DNA of 64,000 bases from Streptomyces sp. NRRL WC-3605 (GCF_001509795.1 NZ_LLZN01000059.1:1-64000), one strand, 5' to 3'; positions 15,443 through 24,324 are shown, numbered from the stretch's first letter. Numbers and translations are program-made. Notes: a model not told the origin generated them from the sequence alone.

Positions 15443-15625
15443 GGCTGGGGCCGCGTAGAGGTGGGGGCCCGCTGGCGGGCATGGCACGCTGATGCGCCGC
15501 CTGGAGCGTGCGGCTGCCTCGGTCAGCGCTTGATCCGCCAGCGAACGACGAGTATGGCGAGGCCATGAGGGCGGGTTCCGCGAGGCGGGAGGTCCTTTCG
15601 ATGTCGGTGACGGCGGCGGGCGACC
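15443..15625 (-). pseudogene. remnant of a pentapeptide/membrane protein gene 3' end
   Basis: This piece aligns over about 170 bases with the 3' end of the intact pentapeptide-repeat gene and its flank at 18150-18310. It keeps the IExTSRL-EPAL segment that in the intact gene forms the last membrane helix. The frame then breaks, and no start or repeat region remains. It is a decayed partial duplicate. The rest of the interval 15353-15705 shows no gene. Confidence 0.7.
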
Positions 15626-15705
15626 AGGCAGGCCAGCATCGCGGCGCTCCGGGGCGGTTTCGGTGGTCAGGTGCCGGCGGGCGGCGGTCACCGACATCGA
15701 CGACC

Positions 15706-16617
15706 TCAACGACGACGCAGGCCTGCCCGCACCTCGTCGAAGATGGGTTCGGCCAGGCCTGCGACGCGGCCGAGGGTCGTGGCGAAGGAATCGACATGTT
15801 CCCGCACCTTGGCTTCCCAGCCGGTCGGCTCGGTGAACAGGGCGGCACTCTCGCCTCCACGTGCTGCCAGGGCCGCTCGATCGTTCTGGTACTCCGCCCA
15901 GCCTCGGCGGAATTCCTCGCGGGCCAACAGCAGGGCCTTGGGCGGGATGCTTTCTCTCTCCAGCTGCTGCGTGACCTCGCCCTTGACCATCCAAAGGCCG
16001 ACGGCGTAGTCGAAGGTCACAGGTGACTCGGGGAGCCCGATGGTTCGCGCGTCCAAACGTGCCAGGCCGTCGGCATCGTGCCGCCATGGAGCGGCCAGGT
16101 CCTTCATCGCCGGTACCAGAGTGTCCCAGCGCGGACGACGGCTCTTCTCGCCGTCCAGGAGGAGTCGCTCCACACTGCGTCGCGTTTGTTTGCTCGCCTC
16201 GGGGTGGGCGAACTGGTCGATGACGGCCCTGGCTGTGGCGGTCCGGCTGGCATGTGAGCGTGCGCCCGCGCTGCGCGCGTAGGTGCGCAGGGCCCGCCGG
16301 GCCTGGTCATCGGTGATCACACGGTCGTCGTTGAGCCACATGCTGATGATCAGCGGTACGACCGTGTGATGGGGAACGCGAGGAAGCGGTGAGCGGCGCT
16401 TCGCTTCGAGGATCTTCCGGAAGAGGACGCGCTGCTCTCGAGCGAACAGTCCGGGGTCACTTCCCCGCTGAGTGGTCTTGCGGAACTGCGGCCGGGCGAG
16501 CAGGCCGTGCTCGACCCAGTCCTTGACCATGCGTGTGCTTGCGGGCGCCCCCAGACTGCGGGCGTCGGCGACGAGGTCTTCCGCGGTCCCGGCGACCGCG
16601 TCCTCGGGGTCTGTCAC
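15706..16617 (-). CDS. unknown protein with an N-terminal winged-helix-like segment
   Basis: About 303 aa from GTG 16617. Residues near 25-65 (a tract of STRMVKDWVEHGLLARPQ) resemble the DNA-binding helix and wing of MerR-like regulators; the remaining helical 230 residues were not recognised. The GTG sits 7 bases after a TACGTT -10 box on the minus strand, implying a leaderless mRNA, and a 14-bp palindrome ACGTTCTGGAACGT covers box and start. Longer starts upstream are possible. Autoregulation through that palindrome is a reasonable inference. Confidence 0.6.
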   Translation of the reverse strand: MTDPEDAVAGTAEDLVADARSLGAPASTRMVKDWVEHGLLARPQFRKTTQRGSDPGLFAREQRVLFRKILEAKRRSPLPRVPHHTVVPLIISMWLNDDRVITDDQARRALRTYARSAGARSHASRTATARAVIDQFAHPEASKQTRRSVERLLLDGEKSRRPRWDTLVPAMKDLAAPWRHDADGLARLDARTIGLPESPVTFDYAVGLWMVKGEVTQQLERESIPPKALLLAREEFRRGWAEYQNDRAALAARGGESAALFTEPTGWEAKVREHVDSFATTLGRVAGLAEPIFDEVRAGLRRR

Positions 16618-16630
16618 GTTCTGGAACGTA
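16616..16630 (-). promoter_or_regulatory. palindromic operator over a leaderless start
   Basis: ACGTTC-TG-GAACGT at 16616-16629 overlaps both the GTG start (16615-16617) and the TACGTT -10 box (16625-16630, minus strand) of the 303-aa gene. Binding here would block initiation. Confidence 0.5.
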
Positions 16631-16796
16631 CACCGAGATCCGGCCTCCGGGCCCGGACTTCCGGAAGGCCGAGCCGCCATGGTCAGAGGAAGCGGACGGT
16701 CGCTTCGCCCCACGACGAACCAAGGGGATGCAGCGCTCCGCTCACTTCGCACACGGACTGTCCATGTGCCCGATCACCGGAGGGAGACCACCCCGC

Positions 16797-17021
16797 ATGA
16801 CCACCTTGAATCCGCCCACCAACTCCCCGCAGCCCCAACAGCGACGCCAGCAGCACGATCCACTGCTGATCGTGCTGCTGGCGACTGTGGCAGGCCTGGT
16901 CGTCGCCGCGACGATGTATCTCGCCTATACCCACCCGCGCCTGGCCGTCCCGCTCAGTGTCGGCGGCACCTTCCTCAGCAGTCTGGTCACCATGTGCGCG
17001 CTTATGCTCCGGCGGCGCTGA
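16797..17021 (+). CDS. small two-helix membrane protein
   Basis: 74 aa with a Pro/Gln-rich N-terminus of about 22 residues, two hydrophobic segments (about 23-45 and 50-70) and an Arg-rich C-terminus. A strong ribosome site GGAGGGAG lies 11 bases before the ATG at 16797. Small two-helix proteins like this are common in Streptomyces plasmids, where some act in plasmid spread, but no specific family was recognised. It converges with the small membrane protein at 17260, with a long inverted repeat between them. Confidence 0.6.
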   Translation: MTTLNPPTNSPQPQQRRQQHDPLLIVLLATVAGLVVAATMYLAYTHPRLAVPLSVGGTFLSSLVTMCALMLRRR

Positions 17022-17173
17022 CCGGGATGTGCTGGCGCCCGGACCTACTCGTCACCGGCATCCGGTCGCTCAGCGGCCGGAACCCGCCGGGCCGTCGGGA
17101 AACTGGACCGTTACCGGCCGCACATGATGATGCGAGGTACTTTCGCCCGTAGCGGCCGGCGGGGACGGCGGTT

Positions 17174-17218
17174 CCCGAACGTCCCGTGGTCAGCGCGTTC
17201 AACCCATGGACGTTCGGG
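17174..17218. repeat. 11-bp inverted repeat between convergent genes
   Basis: CCCGAACGTCC (17174-17184) and GGACGTTCGGG (17208-17218) are perfect arms around a 23-base loop. The position between two converging small genes suits a bidirectional terminator, though no T-run follows; a recombination site is an alternative. Confidence 0.5.
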
Positions 17219-17259
17219 ATGGGGTTCACCAGTGGCAATCCGCCGCACTCCGCAGACTC

Positions 17260-17472
17260 CTACTCCCGGTTGCGCATGCTGAGCTGCACACCGCCGATGG
17301 CGGTGACCGCGGTGCCGATACTGCCGACGGCGGCGGCAGCCTCGGCGTTGTGGGTCAGCGACAGAATGACCACTGCCACGATGGAGATGAGCCCGGTGAG
17401 GACGGTCACCCACCTGAGCAAGGCGGAGCTGGGCTCCTCGGTCGCGGCTGTTGTACGGTCGACGGGCGTCAC
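17260..17472 (-). CDS. small membrane protein, paralogue of the 35197 gene
   Basis: 70 aa from GTG 17472, with GAGGAG at a good distance. It starts VTPVDRT, has two hydrophobic stretches (about 20-40 and 45-62) and a short polar tail. The protein at 35197-35403 begins the same way (VTHIDRT) and has the same layout, and both genes share a structured leader. Function unknown; the shared leader suggests common post-transcriptional control of two membrane microproteins. Confidence 0.65.
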   Translation of the reverse strand: MTPVDRTTAATEEPSSALLRWVTVLTGLISIVAVVILSLTHNAEAAAAVGSIGTAVTAIGGVQLSMRNRE

Positions 17473-17600
17473 TCGGTCAGTTCTCCTCACAGCAGGACGG
17501 ACCACTTCGACGTCACGAGAGGGAGACCTCCTCGGGGCCCTGGCTTTGGACGGCTGGCCACTTAGAGGTCTCCCTTCGTCGTGCCGAAGGGCTTTCGGTG
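17473..17600 (-). promoter_or_regulatory. structured 5' leader A (alternative hairpins)
   Basis: In the minus-strand transcript an 11-bp stem AGGGAGACCTC/GAGGTCTCCCT (plus-strand arms 17565-17575 and 17520-17530) can form. A competing 5' hairpin CCCTTC/GAAGGG (17586-17591 with 17572-17577) uses part of the same bases. The leader before the paralogue at 35403 keeps both pairings with compensatory base changes. This is the pattern of an attenuator or riboswitch-like leader; the signal is unknown. Confidence 0.55.
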
Positions 17601-17925
17601 AGGGACAACGGTACTAAGTGGGGTTGACAGTTGATGGGTGCTCGGGCCCTGCACCGCTTTGCACAAAACGGACGACTCAGGCGCCGGGGGAGCGTAACTT
17701 GCGCGTTCAGGTATGGTCCTGCTTGACCTCTTGCCTAACCTGAGTGAGTTTCAGAAACTGCAGGTCAGCGGCTTGTTCAGGGCCCTCATCACTGAAACGT
17801 TGACGTGACCCAAATCACCTGACCTGGCTGCCCTACCTGCGTGTTCGAAGCCGCCCCAGCGTGTCTCCGAACTCGACGTCGACGTCCAGTCCGGGCACGG
17901 AGAACTGCTCCTCCGTGCCCACCAG
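17601..17925. other. gene-free interval with small palindromes
   Basis: No gene is seen here. AGTTTC-A-GAAACT forms a perfect palindrome at 17747-17759, and CAGGTCAG (17761-17768) is inverted at 17819-17826. These lie next to the recombinase remnant and may be an old recombination site. Confidence 0.35.
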
Positions 17926-18080
17926 CTACCGCTTCCGCAGTGTCGACGGCTTGTCGGTCCGGTTGGCGAGCATCCGGCGAACGGTCTCCGCGTGCCATCG
18001 CTCCCCGCACTTCGGGCGGATGTCCTCCTCCAGCACGGCGCAGATCTCCCGCAGGGACAACTCGTCCTCGTCGCGAAGAG
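17926..18080 (-). pseudogene. serine-recombinase C-terminal remnant
   Basis: One minus-strand frame reads LRDEDELSLREICAVLEED, then a WHAETVRRMLANR tract and a stop. This matches the C-terminal Recombinase-domain helices of serine recombinases. There is no start codon or catalytic domain upstream, so only a tail remains. It has no clear similarity to the intact recombinase at 12803. Confidence 0.55.
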
Positions 18081-18224
18081 GGCGCGGGCACGCCCAGCCT
18101 GCTCCATCTACTCAGAGATGACCGACGGCCGGGCGCCGGACCAGCACGGCGGCTGGGGCCGCGTAGAGGCAGGCTCGCCGGCGGGGCACGGGCATCCTGA
18201 TGCGCTGTCTGGGGCGGGTCTGCC

Positions 18225-20216
18225 TCAGCGTTTGATGCGTCCGCGGACGGCGAGTACGGCGAGAGCCAGGAGGGCGGGCTCCACGAGGCGGGAGGTCATC
18301 TCAATGTAGGTGCCGGCGGTGGTCAGGTCCTGGCCGCTGGAGCGGAACACCACCGAGTTGAGCGTGCCGTTCAGGGCCTTCTCGAAGCGTTTTCCGGTGA
18401 ACCGGTTGCCCTTGGGGTTCTGCGGGGCGTCCTTCTCGATCTGGAAGGTGACCTTGCCTCCGCCGGGCGGCACGGTGCCGGTCGCTTCCTGCTTCGGGTC
18501 GTCCTTCGGCAGCCCGAAGCCCATCAGCAGTACGAGGGTGATCAGCATGGCGGCGGCGAGCCAGCCCAGGGCCCGCAGGGCGCGCAGGCCGTAGCCGGAC
18601 AGCATCCAGTAGGCGTGCAGCAGCCCTCGTTCGGCACGGGAGGTGGTGGCGCGGTCGTGGCGGCGCATCTCCATCTCGCCGTAGTAGAAGTCCGCGGCGC
18701 CCGGCTCGTTCTTACTGTCCTCGAACGCTTTGCGCAGGGCCCGGTACACCGGCGCCAGTTGTGTCGGCCCTGGCCGCCCGGCGTCGAGCACTGCCACGTT
18801 CCACCCCCTGACCGCCGCCGGCTGGGCCGCGCGCCAGTGGTGTTCCTCGGCGAGGGTGCGGCGTGGGGTGAATCGTGTCGGACGCCCGTGGCGCCAGTGC
18901 GTACCGGGCGGGACCGTGTCGAACGAGCAGGCACCTTCAAGCCTTACCTGGTCCAGGTGCACCGTCCCGGTGAACAGGCACCCCGACAGATCGACGTCGG
19001 CAAGGACCAGATGGGTTCCGTCCACTCCGCGCAGCGAGGCAATCCGCACCGCGGCGTCAGGTGTGCCGGCGAAGACCTGTTCCGTCAACTCACGATGGTT
19101 GGAGCGGACGAAGGGGGCAGCCTCCGCTGCGATGGTGAGGGGGTACTCGAAGACCGCATGGGTGAAGTCCACGGTGGCGTAGCGCAGCCGCACCTCGGCA
19201 GTGGACAACCAGTGGGTCCGTCGGCACACCAAGCGGCGCGCGGCGATCCTGAGGGTCGCCGGCCCGTTGAACACAGCCCCGGACAACCACACCTCCGCAG
19301 CGCACACAAGCGGCCCGAGGCTGACCCGCCGCTCGAAAGTCGCTGCCTCGAACTGGGCGTCGTTCTGGAAGGTTGCCGCCTCGAAATCGGCGTCGCCCTG
19401 AAAGGTGGCGGATGCAAAATCGGCGCCGCGTTCGAAGGTGGCCGACTTGAACCAGGCGGGGCCCTGGAAGGACGCTTCCCCGAACCTGGCGCGTCGGAAG
19501 GACGCTGCCTTGAACTCAGCTTCCTTTCGGAAGGTGGCCGACTCGAACCAGGCGCGGCCCTGGAAGATCGCCGACCGGAACCAAGCGGGGCCATGGAAGG
19601 TCGCCGACCGGAACGTGGCATCAACCTGGAAGGTCGCCGACTCGAACGTGGCGCCGCCCTGGAAGATGACCGACTCAAAGCCAGCGTCACCCTGGAAGGT
19701 CGCCGAATCGAACAAGGCGTTGAACTGGAAGGTCGCTGACCCGAACCAAACGGCATGCTCGAAGATCGCTGACTCGAACGCGGCGTCGCCCTCGAAGTTC
19801 GCCTGATCGAAGATGGCCCTGCCCTGGAACGTCGCCGACTCGAACCAGGCCTCACCCTGGAAGGTCGCCGACTCGAACCCGACGACATCCAGGAAGGTCG
19901 CCGAATCGAACCAGGCTCCACCCTCGAAGGTCGCCAACTCGAACCTGGCGGGGCCGAGGGATGCCTGCCCCGTGGCCGGGTCCCGGACGGCGTCGAGGAG
20001 GGCGTCAAGCAGGCTCTGAGTGAAGGGGGTGCCCCGGTGATCGACCATGGATCCAGGGGTCAGACCCGCCAGGTAGGCATTGCGGTCGCTGTCAGCTAGG
20101 TGGGCGAGGCACGCGGTGTGGCCGGGGACGCTTCTACCGTGACAACCCACCGGGTCGATAAGAGGGTTTGCGCTGTGTGCGCAGTGCCGCCACGGTGGCG
20201 GTGAGGATGTGCTCAT
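18225..20216 (-). CDS. pentapeptide-repeat protein with C-terminal membrane helices
   Basis: 663 aa. Residues 1-85 match the Streptomyces pentapeptide-protein N-terminus (CAHSAN, DPVGCHGRSVPGHTACLAHL, YLAGLTPG). Residues about 87-290 are a long run of xFxxATFxGxA repeats, a Phe-rich variant of the pentapeptide beta-helix. After an extra domain come two hydrophobic segments (about 555-575 and 640-658) and a basic end. The repeats form a right-handed quadrilateral helix that may mimic DNA or bind partners; the membrane end suggests a membrane-anchored receptor or channel-like protein. Function unproven. A broken copy of its 3' end lies at 15443. Confidence 0.85.
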   Translation of the reverse strand: MSTSSPPPWRHCAHSANPLIDPVGCHGRSVPGHTACLAHLADSDRNAYLAGLTPGSMVDHRGTPFTQSLLDALLDAVRDPATGQASLGPARFELATFEGGAWFDSATFLDVVGFESATFQGEAWFESATFQGRAIFDQANFEGDAAFESAIFEHAVWFGSATFQFNALFDSATFQGDAGFESVIFQGGATFESATFQVDATFRSATFHGPAWFRSAIFQGRAWFESATFRKEAEFKAASFRRARFGEASFQGPAWFKSATFERGADFASATFQGDADFEAATFQNDAQFEAATFERRVSLGPLVCAAEVWLSGAVFNGPATLRIAARRLVCRRTHWLSTAEVRLRYATVDFTHAVFEYPLTIAAEAAPFVRSNHRELTEQVFAGTPDAAVRIASLRGVDGTHLVLADVDLSGCLFTGTVHLDQVRLEGACSFDTVPPGTHWRHGRPTRFTPRRTLAEEHHWRAAQPAAVRGWNVAVLDAGRPGPTQLAPVYRALRKAFEDSKNEPGAADFYYGEMEMRRHDRATTSRAERGLLHAYWMLSGYGLRALRALGWLAAAMLITLVLLMGFGLPKDDPKQEATGTVPPGGGKVTFQIEKDAPQNPKGNRFTGKRFEKALNGTLNSVVFRSSGQDLTTAGTYIEMTSRLVEPALLALAVLAVRGRIKR

Positions 20217-20452
20217 GGGGCGGCGACTCCACGTCTCGGATGCCCCTACGGACGCTCTGCTGACGGAAACGGTTCGGGCTCCACCGACCGCGGCCGCATG
20301 CTCCTCCCTGTGCCCGGCTGGCTGGCGGATTTGAAGGGGTCACCGGCCACCACCGGGCACCTCTCACCCGGGCCGAGGCAAGGTGCTGTGGAGCTGCAGA
20401 GCAGCGTCTGAGCGGCACACCCGTGCTCTTTCGCTGGTCCGTCCCGCGGCGG
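20217..20452. other. intergenic upstream of the pentapeptide gene
   Basis: No gene is supported. It serves as the leader and promoter region of the minus-strand pentapeptide gene and the 3' flank of the P450 gene. No clear terminator hairpin was found. Confidence 0.3.
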
Positions 20453-21721
20453 TCAGTTGAGGGCCAGCGGCAGGGTTGTCATCCTGCGGAAGGCCACGCG
20501 CGGGGCCCACTGGGGCGGGGCTGCGATCTGCAGGCGCGAGAGCGGCAGGGGCAGGAGGGCCTTGAGCAGGACTTCGGCTTCGAGTCTGGCCAGGGTGCTG
20601 CCCAGGCAGTAGTGGATTCCGGCGCCGAAGCTGAGGTGTCCTGCGGGGCCGCCTAGCCGTCGGCGTACGTCGAACAGGTGGGGCTCGCGGTAGTGGGTCG
20701 GGTCGTGGTGGGCGCTGCCGACCATGAGGTGGACGATCTCCCCGGCGTTGATGGCGGCGCCGGCCAGCTCGGTGGGTTCGGCCGCCACCCGGCTGATCAT
20801 GTGAATGGGTGCGTCGTATCTGAGGACTTCTTCGATCGCGTCGGGGATCAGTTCGTCGTTCTCCTGGAGCTGGGCCAGTTGGTCCGGGTGTTCCAGCAGG
20901 AGCCGGACCACATTGGCCAGGAGGTGCGAGGTGGTTTCCAGGGCCGCGAGGATCATGAAGATCGCGATGGAGTGGATAGTGCTGTCGGCGGTGTCTCGCT
21001 CGGGCTCGATCGCGTCCCATCGCTGGATCCAAAGAGAAACGGGGTCTGTACCCGGTTTCCTCCGGCGTTCTTGCACCAGGTCGGCGAAGTAGAAACGGAG
21101 GCGGGCGGTCGCTGCGTCCGAGACCTCGATCTCGCTCGCGGTGGGGAACAGCTCCTGTGTGTAGACCTGGTCGTGGGTCAGGGCCCTCAGGAGGCCGTAG
21201 TCGGCTCTGGGTATCTCCATCCACTCACCTATGGTGACGACGGGGATCTCCTCGCTGACGTGCGTGACGAAATCCGCCGGGCCTTCCCTGAGCCGGTTCA
21301 TGTAGTGGTCGAGCTGTCGCTGTACGGCTCTCTGGATGACCGGCCGCAGCGAGTCCAGTACGCCGCCGTTGAACATGTTCCCGAGGAATCTGCGCAGCCG
21401 GGTGTGCTCGGGCGGGTTCTGCATCGGCAGGGTTTCATTCATTAGCAGGAACGATGGTGAGTTCCAGCGGCTGGCATCGTTGTCGCGGGTTCGCCATTCA
21501 CGGCTTGGGACCAGCCACTGTCTGCTCTTGAGGACCTGCTGGCAGAGTCGATACGAGTTGACCAAATGCCCGCCCCATGGGGCTGGGAGGATTTCGCCGG
21601 ACTCCCTGAGTCTGGCGTAGAAGGGCGCTGGGTCGCTCTGTCCGTCACTGGTTCGCAGCCGTGAGAAAAGGGTGATGAGCGCACGGCGGTTGGGGATCGT
21701 CGCGGTGCAGGTGGACGGCAA
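20453..21721 (-). CDS. cytochrome P450 (first)
   Basis: About 422 aa if it starts at TTG 21721, which has AAGGAG seven bases before it; ATG 21769 is an alternative that would give 438 aa. P450 marks are present: an I-helix segment MILAALETTS, with Ala-Leu-Glu in place of the common Ala-Gly-x-Glu, the ExxR motif EEVLR, and the haem loop FGAGIHYCLG with the Cys ligand near residue 372. Bacterial P450s of this class hydroxylate or cross-link small molecules using ferredoxin partners, none of which is encoded nearby. It lies beside a gamma-butyrolactone-receptor-like gene transcribed in the same direction. Confidence 0.9.
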   Translation of the reverse strand: MPSTCTATIPNRRALITLFSRLRTSDGQSDPAPFYARLRESGEILPAPWGGHLVNSYRLCQQVLKSRQWLVPSREWRTRDNDASRWNSPSFLLMNETLPMQNPPEHTRLRRFLGNMFNGGVLDSLRPVIQRAVQRQLDHYMNRLREGPADFVTHVSEEIPVVTIGEWMEIPRADYGLLRALTHDQVYTQELFPTASEIEVSDAATARLRFYFADLVQERRRKPGTDPVSLWIQRWDAIEPERDTADSTIHSIAIFMILAALETTSHLLANVVRLLLEHPDQLAQLQENDELIPDAIEEVLRYDAPIHMISRVAAEPTELAGAAINAGEIVHLMVGSAHHDPTHYREPHLFDVRRRLGGPAGHLSFGAGIHYCLGSTLARLEAEVLLKALLPLPLSRLQIAAPPQWAPRVAFRRMTTLPLALN

Positions 21722-22005
21722 CAGGGGACTCCTTGTGGCGGGCTCGGTGTTGAGTTGCGCGCCGAGCATGCCCTATCGCCTGTTCGCGCATGCGCCATGT
21801 GGCCTTCGGCGCCTGTTGCAGGCGTCACGTTTTGATCTGCGTCGCATTGTGGGCGCGATGAAAGGGCCGCCGCTATCCCGGATTCGTGCACGCCGTCAGC
21901 GTGAGGACATGGCGCTGGACCGCCAGGGGTGGCGTCAAAGGCCTCGTACTTCGCGGAACCACTGTTATGCCGTGAAGGTGACGGAGGGGGCCGGATACAG
22001 AGAAG
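21722..22005. other. P450 upstream region
   Basis: No gene is supported. It holds the P450 gene leader and presumably its promoter on the minus strand, but no unmistakable -35/-10 pair or receptor operator was found. Confidence 0.3.
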
Positions 22006-22034
22006 CCCCCTCGGAGTCCGGCTCTCCGAGGGGG
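22006..22034 (-). terminator. hairpin terminator after the TetR gene
   Basis: A perfect 11-bp stem, CCCCCTCGGAG with CTCCGAGGGGG, lies 19 bases beyond the stop codon of the minus-strand TetR gene. There is no long T-run. Confidence 0.7.
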
Positions 22035-22052
22035 CGCGCAGGATGCTTTGCG

Positions 22053-22754
22053 TCAGGCGCCGGCTGACGGCTCCGCCTCCGCCTTGAACCGCGAGTACAG
22101 GATTTCCCCTCGATGCCGCGAGACGTCGAGCTGGGCTGCGATTCCGTCGGCTCCGATCGCCTGCACCAGGTCCCGGTACATGTGCGCGATGCGGTCCTCG
22201 ACGTTGTGCATGCTCCGCCGGTCCAGGAGGGCGGGCATCATGACGTTCCCGGCCCAGCTTCCGGCGATTTCGTGAGCCGTCGCCTCAATGTCCACGAAGT
22301 TCTTCAGCTCGCCTGCTTCCTGGGCCGCGAGCAGTTGGCCTGCGTTGAATTTGACCCAGTCGGGCCACGGGGTGGTGTATTCCGGGTTGTCGACATGCGC
22401 GGCCGGAGCGAAGGACAGGCGCAGGGCCGCTTGCAGAGCGACTTCGTTTGTCAGCCGGTACGCAAGGATCATCCCGATATCAATGATCTCTTGGAACTTC
22501 AGCCGCTGCTCTTGCAGGCCGTCCATGGTCAGCGTGTCGTCCATGATGGCTTGGGCGATACTCGCCTTGCCTTCCTTGAACTGGAAGTACAGCGCACCCT
22601 TTGTTGTCGACGCGTGAGCGATGATGTCCCGGACCGAGGTTCCCTCGTATCCGTACTGGACGAACAGTTCACTGGCAGTGTCAATAATTCGCTGCCTCAG
22701 TAGCCGGGCGCGCTGCTGCTGCGGAGGGCGCATACTGCTCACTATTTCTCGCAT
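22053..22754 (-). CDS. TetR regulator, gamma-butyrolactone receptor-like
   Basis: About 233 aa from ATG 22754 (ATG 22733 is possible). The N-terminal HTH reads RIIDTASELFVQYGYEGTSV, then the family hallmark TTKGALYFQFKEGKASIAQAI, as in ArpA/ScbR receptors. The ligand domain has the Trp-rich PWPDW stretch near residue 130. Such receptors repress regulators or biosynthetic genes until a gamma-butyrolactone signal binds. No butyrolactone synthase (AfsA family) gene is in this window, so it may be a pseudo-receptor or respond to a signal made elsewhere. It lies between two divergent parts of a small biosynthetic locus. Confidence 0.85.
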   Translation of the reverse strand: MREIVSSMRPPQQQRARLLRQRIIDTASELFVQYGYEGTSVRDIIAHASTTKGALYFQFKEGKASIAQAIMDDTLTMDGLQEQRLKFQEIIDIGMILAYRLTNEVALQAALRLSFAPAAHVDNPEYTTPWPDWVKFNAGQLLAAQEAGELKNFVDIEATAHEIAGSWAGNVMMPALLDRRSMHNVEDRIAHMYRDLVQAIGADGIAAQLDVSRHRGEILYSRFKAEAEPSAGA

Positions 22755-22865
22755 TTCAGGCTGTCTGGTATCAGAACGAGGGAAATCACTCGCCCGGTCT
22801 CTGCGCGTCAAAGAATACCTCACTGAATTTTTCCTGATTACGGGAATGCTGGGCATTCGTGGTGA

Positions 22866-23081
22866 TCAGATGAGGATTTTGCGTGTGGGGACTGTCTCCA
22901 GGAGGCCGCACCCGTTGGGGCACGGAAGGGGCTTCTGCAGCTCGGACCGGGTCCGCAGCTCCAGGAACACGAGGGCATCGCAGTCAGCCGGACAGACTGC
23001 GTACGCGTTGAACAGCGCTCCTATCGGGCGCCGCCGGGCCTCGCAGCAGATGGCGTCAGGCGGACTCGTGTGTGTGCACAT
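22866..23081 (-). CDS. 71-aa cysteine-rich protein
   Basis: A strong ribosome site AGGAGG lies just before the ATG at 23081. The product has two spaced Cys pairs (C30/C34 and C54/C58) that could bind a metal, plus C12/C13. No named family was recognised. It lies upstream of the TetR gene on the same strand, separated by about 110 bases, and may be co-transcribed with it. Confidence 0.5.
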   Translation of the reverse strand: MCTHTSPPDAICCEARRRPIGALFNAYAVCPADCDALVFLELRTRSELQKPLPCPNGCGLLETVPTRKILI

Positions 23082-23184
23082 GCTTCCTCCTGGCGCCGCG
23101 TCGATGTGGCTCGTGGTGACCCTGTGGTTGCTGATCGCTTGACGTCCTCGCCAGCAGAGTTCCAGACTTGGCGCCGAAAGAACA

Positions 23185-23398
23185 GCCCAGGTGGGCTCTT
23201 ATGGGCTCGGGAACCGAGTTCGAACAGGGCATCACGGACTCTTCGGAGTGCGTGGCCCCGGTCGTTCCGGGCGTTCATCGAGGCGCGAGGGATTGATAGA
23301 AAGCCCTCTCACCAGCGGTGATCTTCCCGCCCAGTGGGGTCGCGCCGGCGGTTCGGGGGCGATCGAGTACGGTCATCTCCGAGCAGCCCAGGTGGGCT
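23185..23398. repeat. paired palindrome AGCCCAGGTGGGCT
   Basis: AGCCCA-GG-TGGGCT occurs at 23185-23198 and 23385-23398, exactly 200 bp apart, each preceded by C and followed by a TAT-containing stretch. They resemble two operators of one repressor. Confidence 0.55.
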
Positions 23399-23724
23399 GT
23401 ATGCGGGCGGCGTCGACCCTTCGACCGGGGCTAGGCGGGGCCTGCAAGCGGTTCGGCGGGGGCGCTCCGCGCGTTTCTCGTCGCGCAATGGAGTCGCGCA
23501 TATGCGGAGGGGGTCAGATGATCGCGGTCAGCGCCGTGGGGACACCGACCATGTCGGCGCTGAGAAGCGGTCGCACAGCCCTTTCGGCACGACTGTGCTT
23601 CTCCTGGCGAAGGGGGCTCCTCGTGGCGTGAGCACCTGATCGAGCGACGGAGGTCCGCCTCGGTCGCGACTACAGCCACAACTGCCGGTGCGGTCCCTCG
23701 TCCTGACCGAGGGCCAGAACGGCA

Positions 23725-23758
23725 GCGGCCGCTCTCCGTTGGCCCGGAGAGCGGCCGC
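23725..23758. terminator. strong GC-rich hairpin
   Basis: GCGGCCGCTCTCC and GGAGAGCGGCCGC are perfect 13-bp arms around an 8-base loop. It may insulate the downstream operon from upstream transcription; no T-run follows. Confidence 0.65.
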
Positions 23759-23830
23759 CCAATCCGATTTCGGCAGAAATCAGAACGCACCACCCAAGAT
23801 CGGAACCAACCAACCACCGGGGGCGCATAA

Positions 23831-23854
23831 GCAGGCGTGTCCTACCACGCCTGC
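23831..23854 (+). promoter_or_regulatory. palindrome at the probable promoter of the MFS operon
   Basis: GCAGGCGTG and CACGCCTGC are perfect 9-bp arms separated by 6 bases. A CATACT-like -10 box lies about 12 bases downstream. It could be an operator for a local regulator. Confidence 0.4.
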
Positions 23855-24324
23855 CTCAGGATAGTCATACTCGGCCGCCGCGCAGCCTCATCCGCGAGCC
23901 GCCCGATGTTGGCCGTCCTTCATGCCGGGCCCCCCTGTCCCATCAGGGAGTTCCTCGTGCACGCTGCACCAGCATCCGCTGCTCCACCCGCCTGGGCACG
24001 GCCTGACGCCCCCTCCGCGCACCTGAGCACGTCGTGCGCCGCGCGGAGCCTTCACGCGTAACGCCGTCGCCGCTTCCTCGGCCCCTGCTCCAGCCCCTGC
24101 GGCGGAGTGCTCCTGTACCGAGGCCTGCGGCCCCAGCCGACGCCACGCGGCGAACTCACCCGTCCCACACTCTCGACCTGTCGAGTGGTGAGTCTCGACC
24201 GACCCCCCAAGCATCCGCCGGCCGCACGGTCGGCGTACCTGGTAGCCGGTCACGCGTTCTTCGACGTCGGCACTCCACGCGTTTCTCGGCCACGGCCTGC
24301 CGTGGCTCCGTCCCTGGAGAGCCC

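Larger units (their letters stand above)
23082..24324. other. gene-poor interval before the biosynthetic operon
   Basis: No convincing gene is present in this 1.24 kb, although several short open frames exist. It contains two identical 14-bp palindromes exactly 200 bp apart, a strong terminator at 23725-23758 and a palindrome at 23831-23854 followed by an ATAGTCATACT box that could be the promoter of the MFS gene. If so, that transcript has a leader of about 450 bases. Confidence 0.4.

Noticed and set aside
17473..17600. Known riboswitch class (such as ydaO) for leader A
   Set aside because: The motifs and stem order do not match the consensus that I know; only a general alternative-hairpin pattern is claimed.
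22736..22830. Gamma-butyrolactone receptor operator (ARE) before the TetR gene
   Set aside because: Only half-sites (GGTAT near 22776, ATACC near 22814) were seen, without the inverted spacing of a true ARE.
23957..24061. 34-aa frame starting at GTG 23957 with GGGAG upstream
   Set aside because: A weak match to a leader-core precursor peptide; the start, context and composition are not convincing enough to call a gene.
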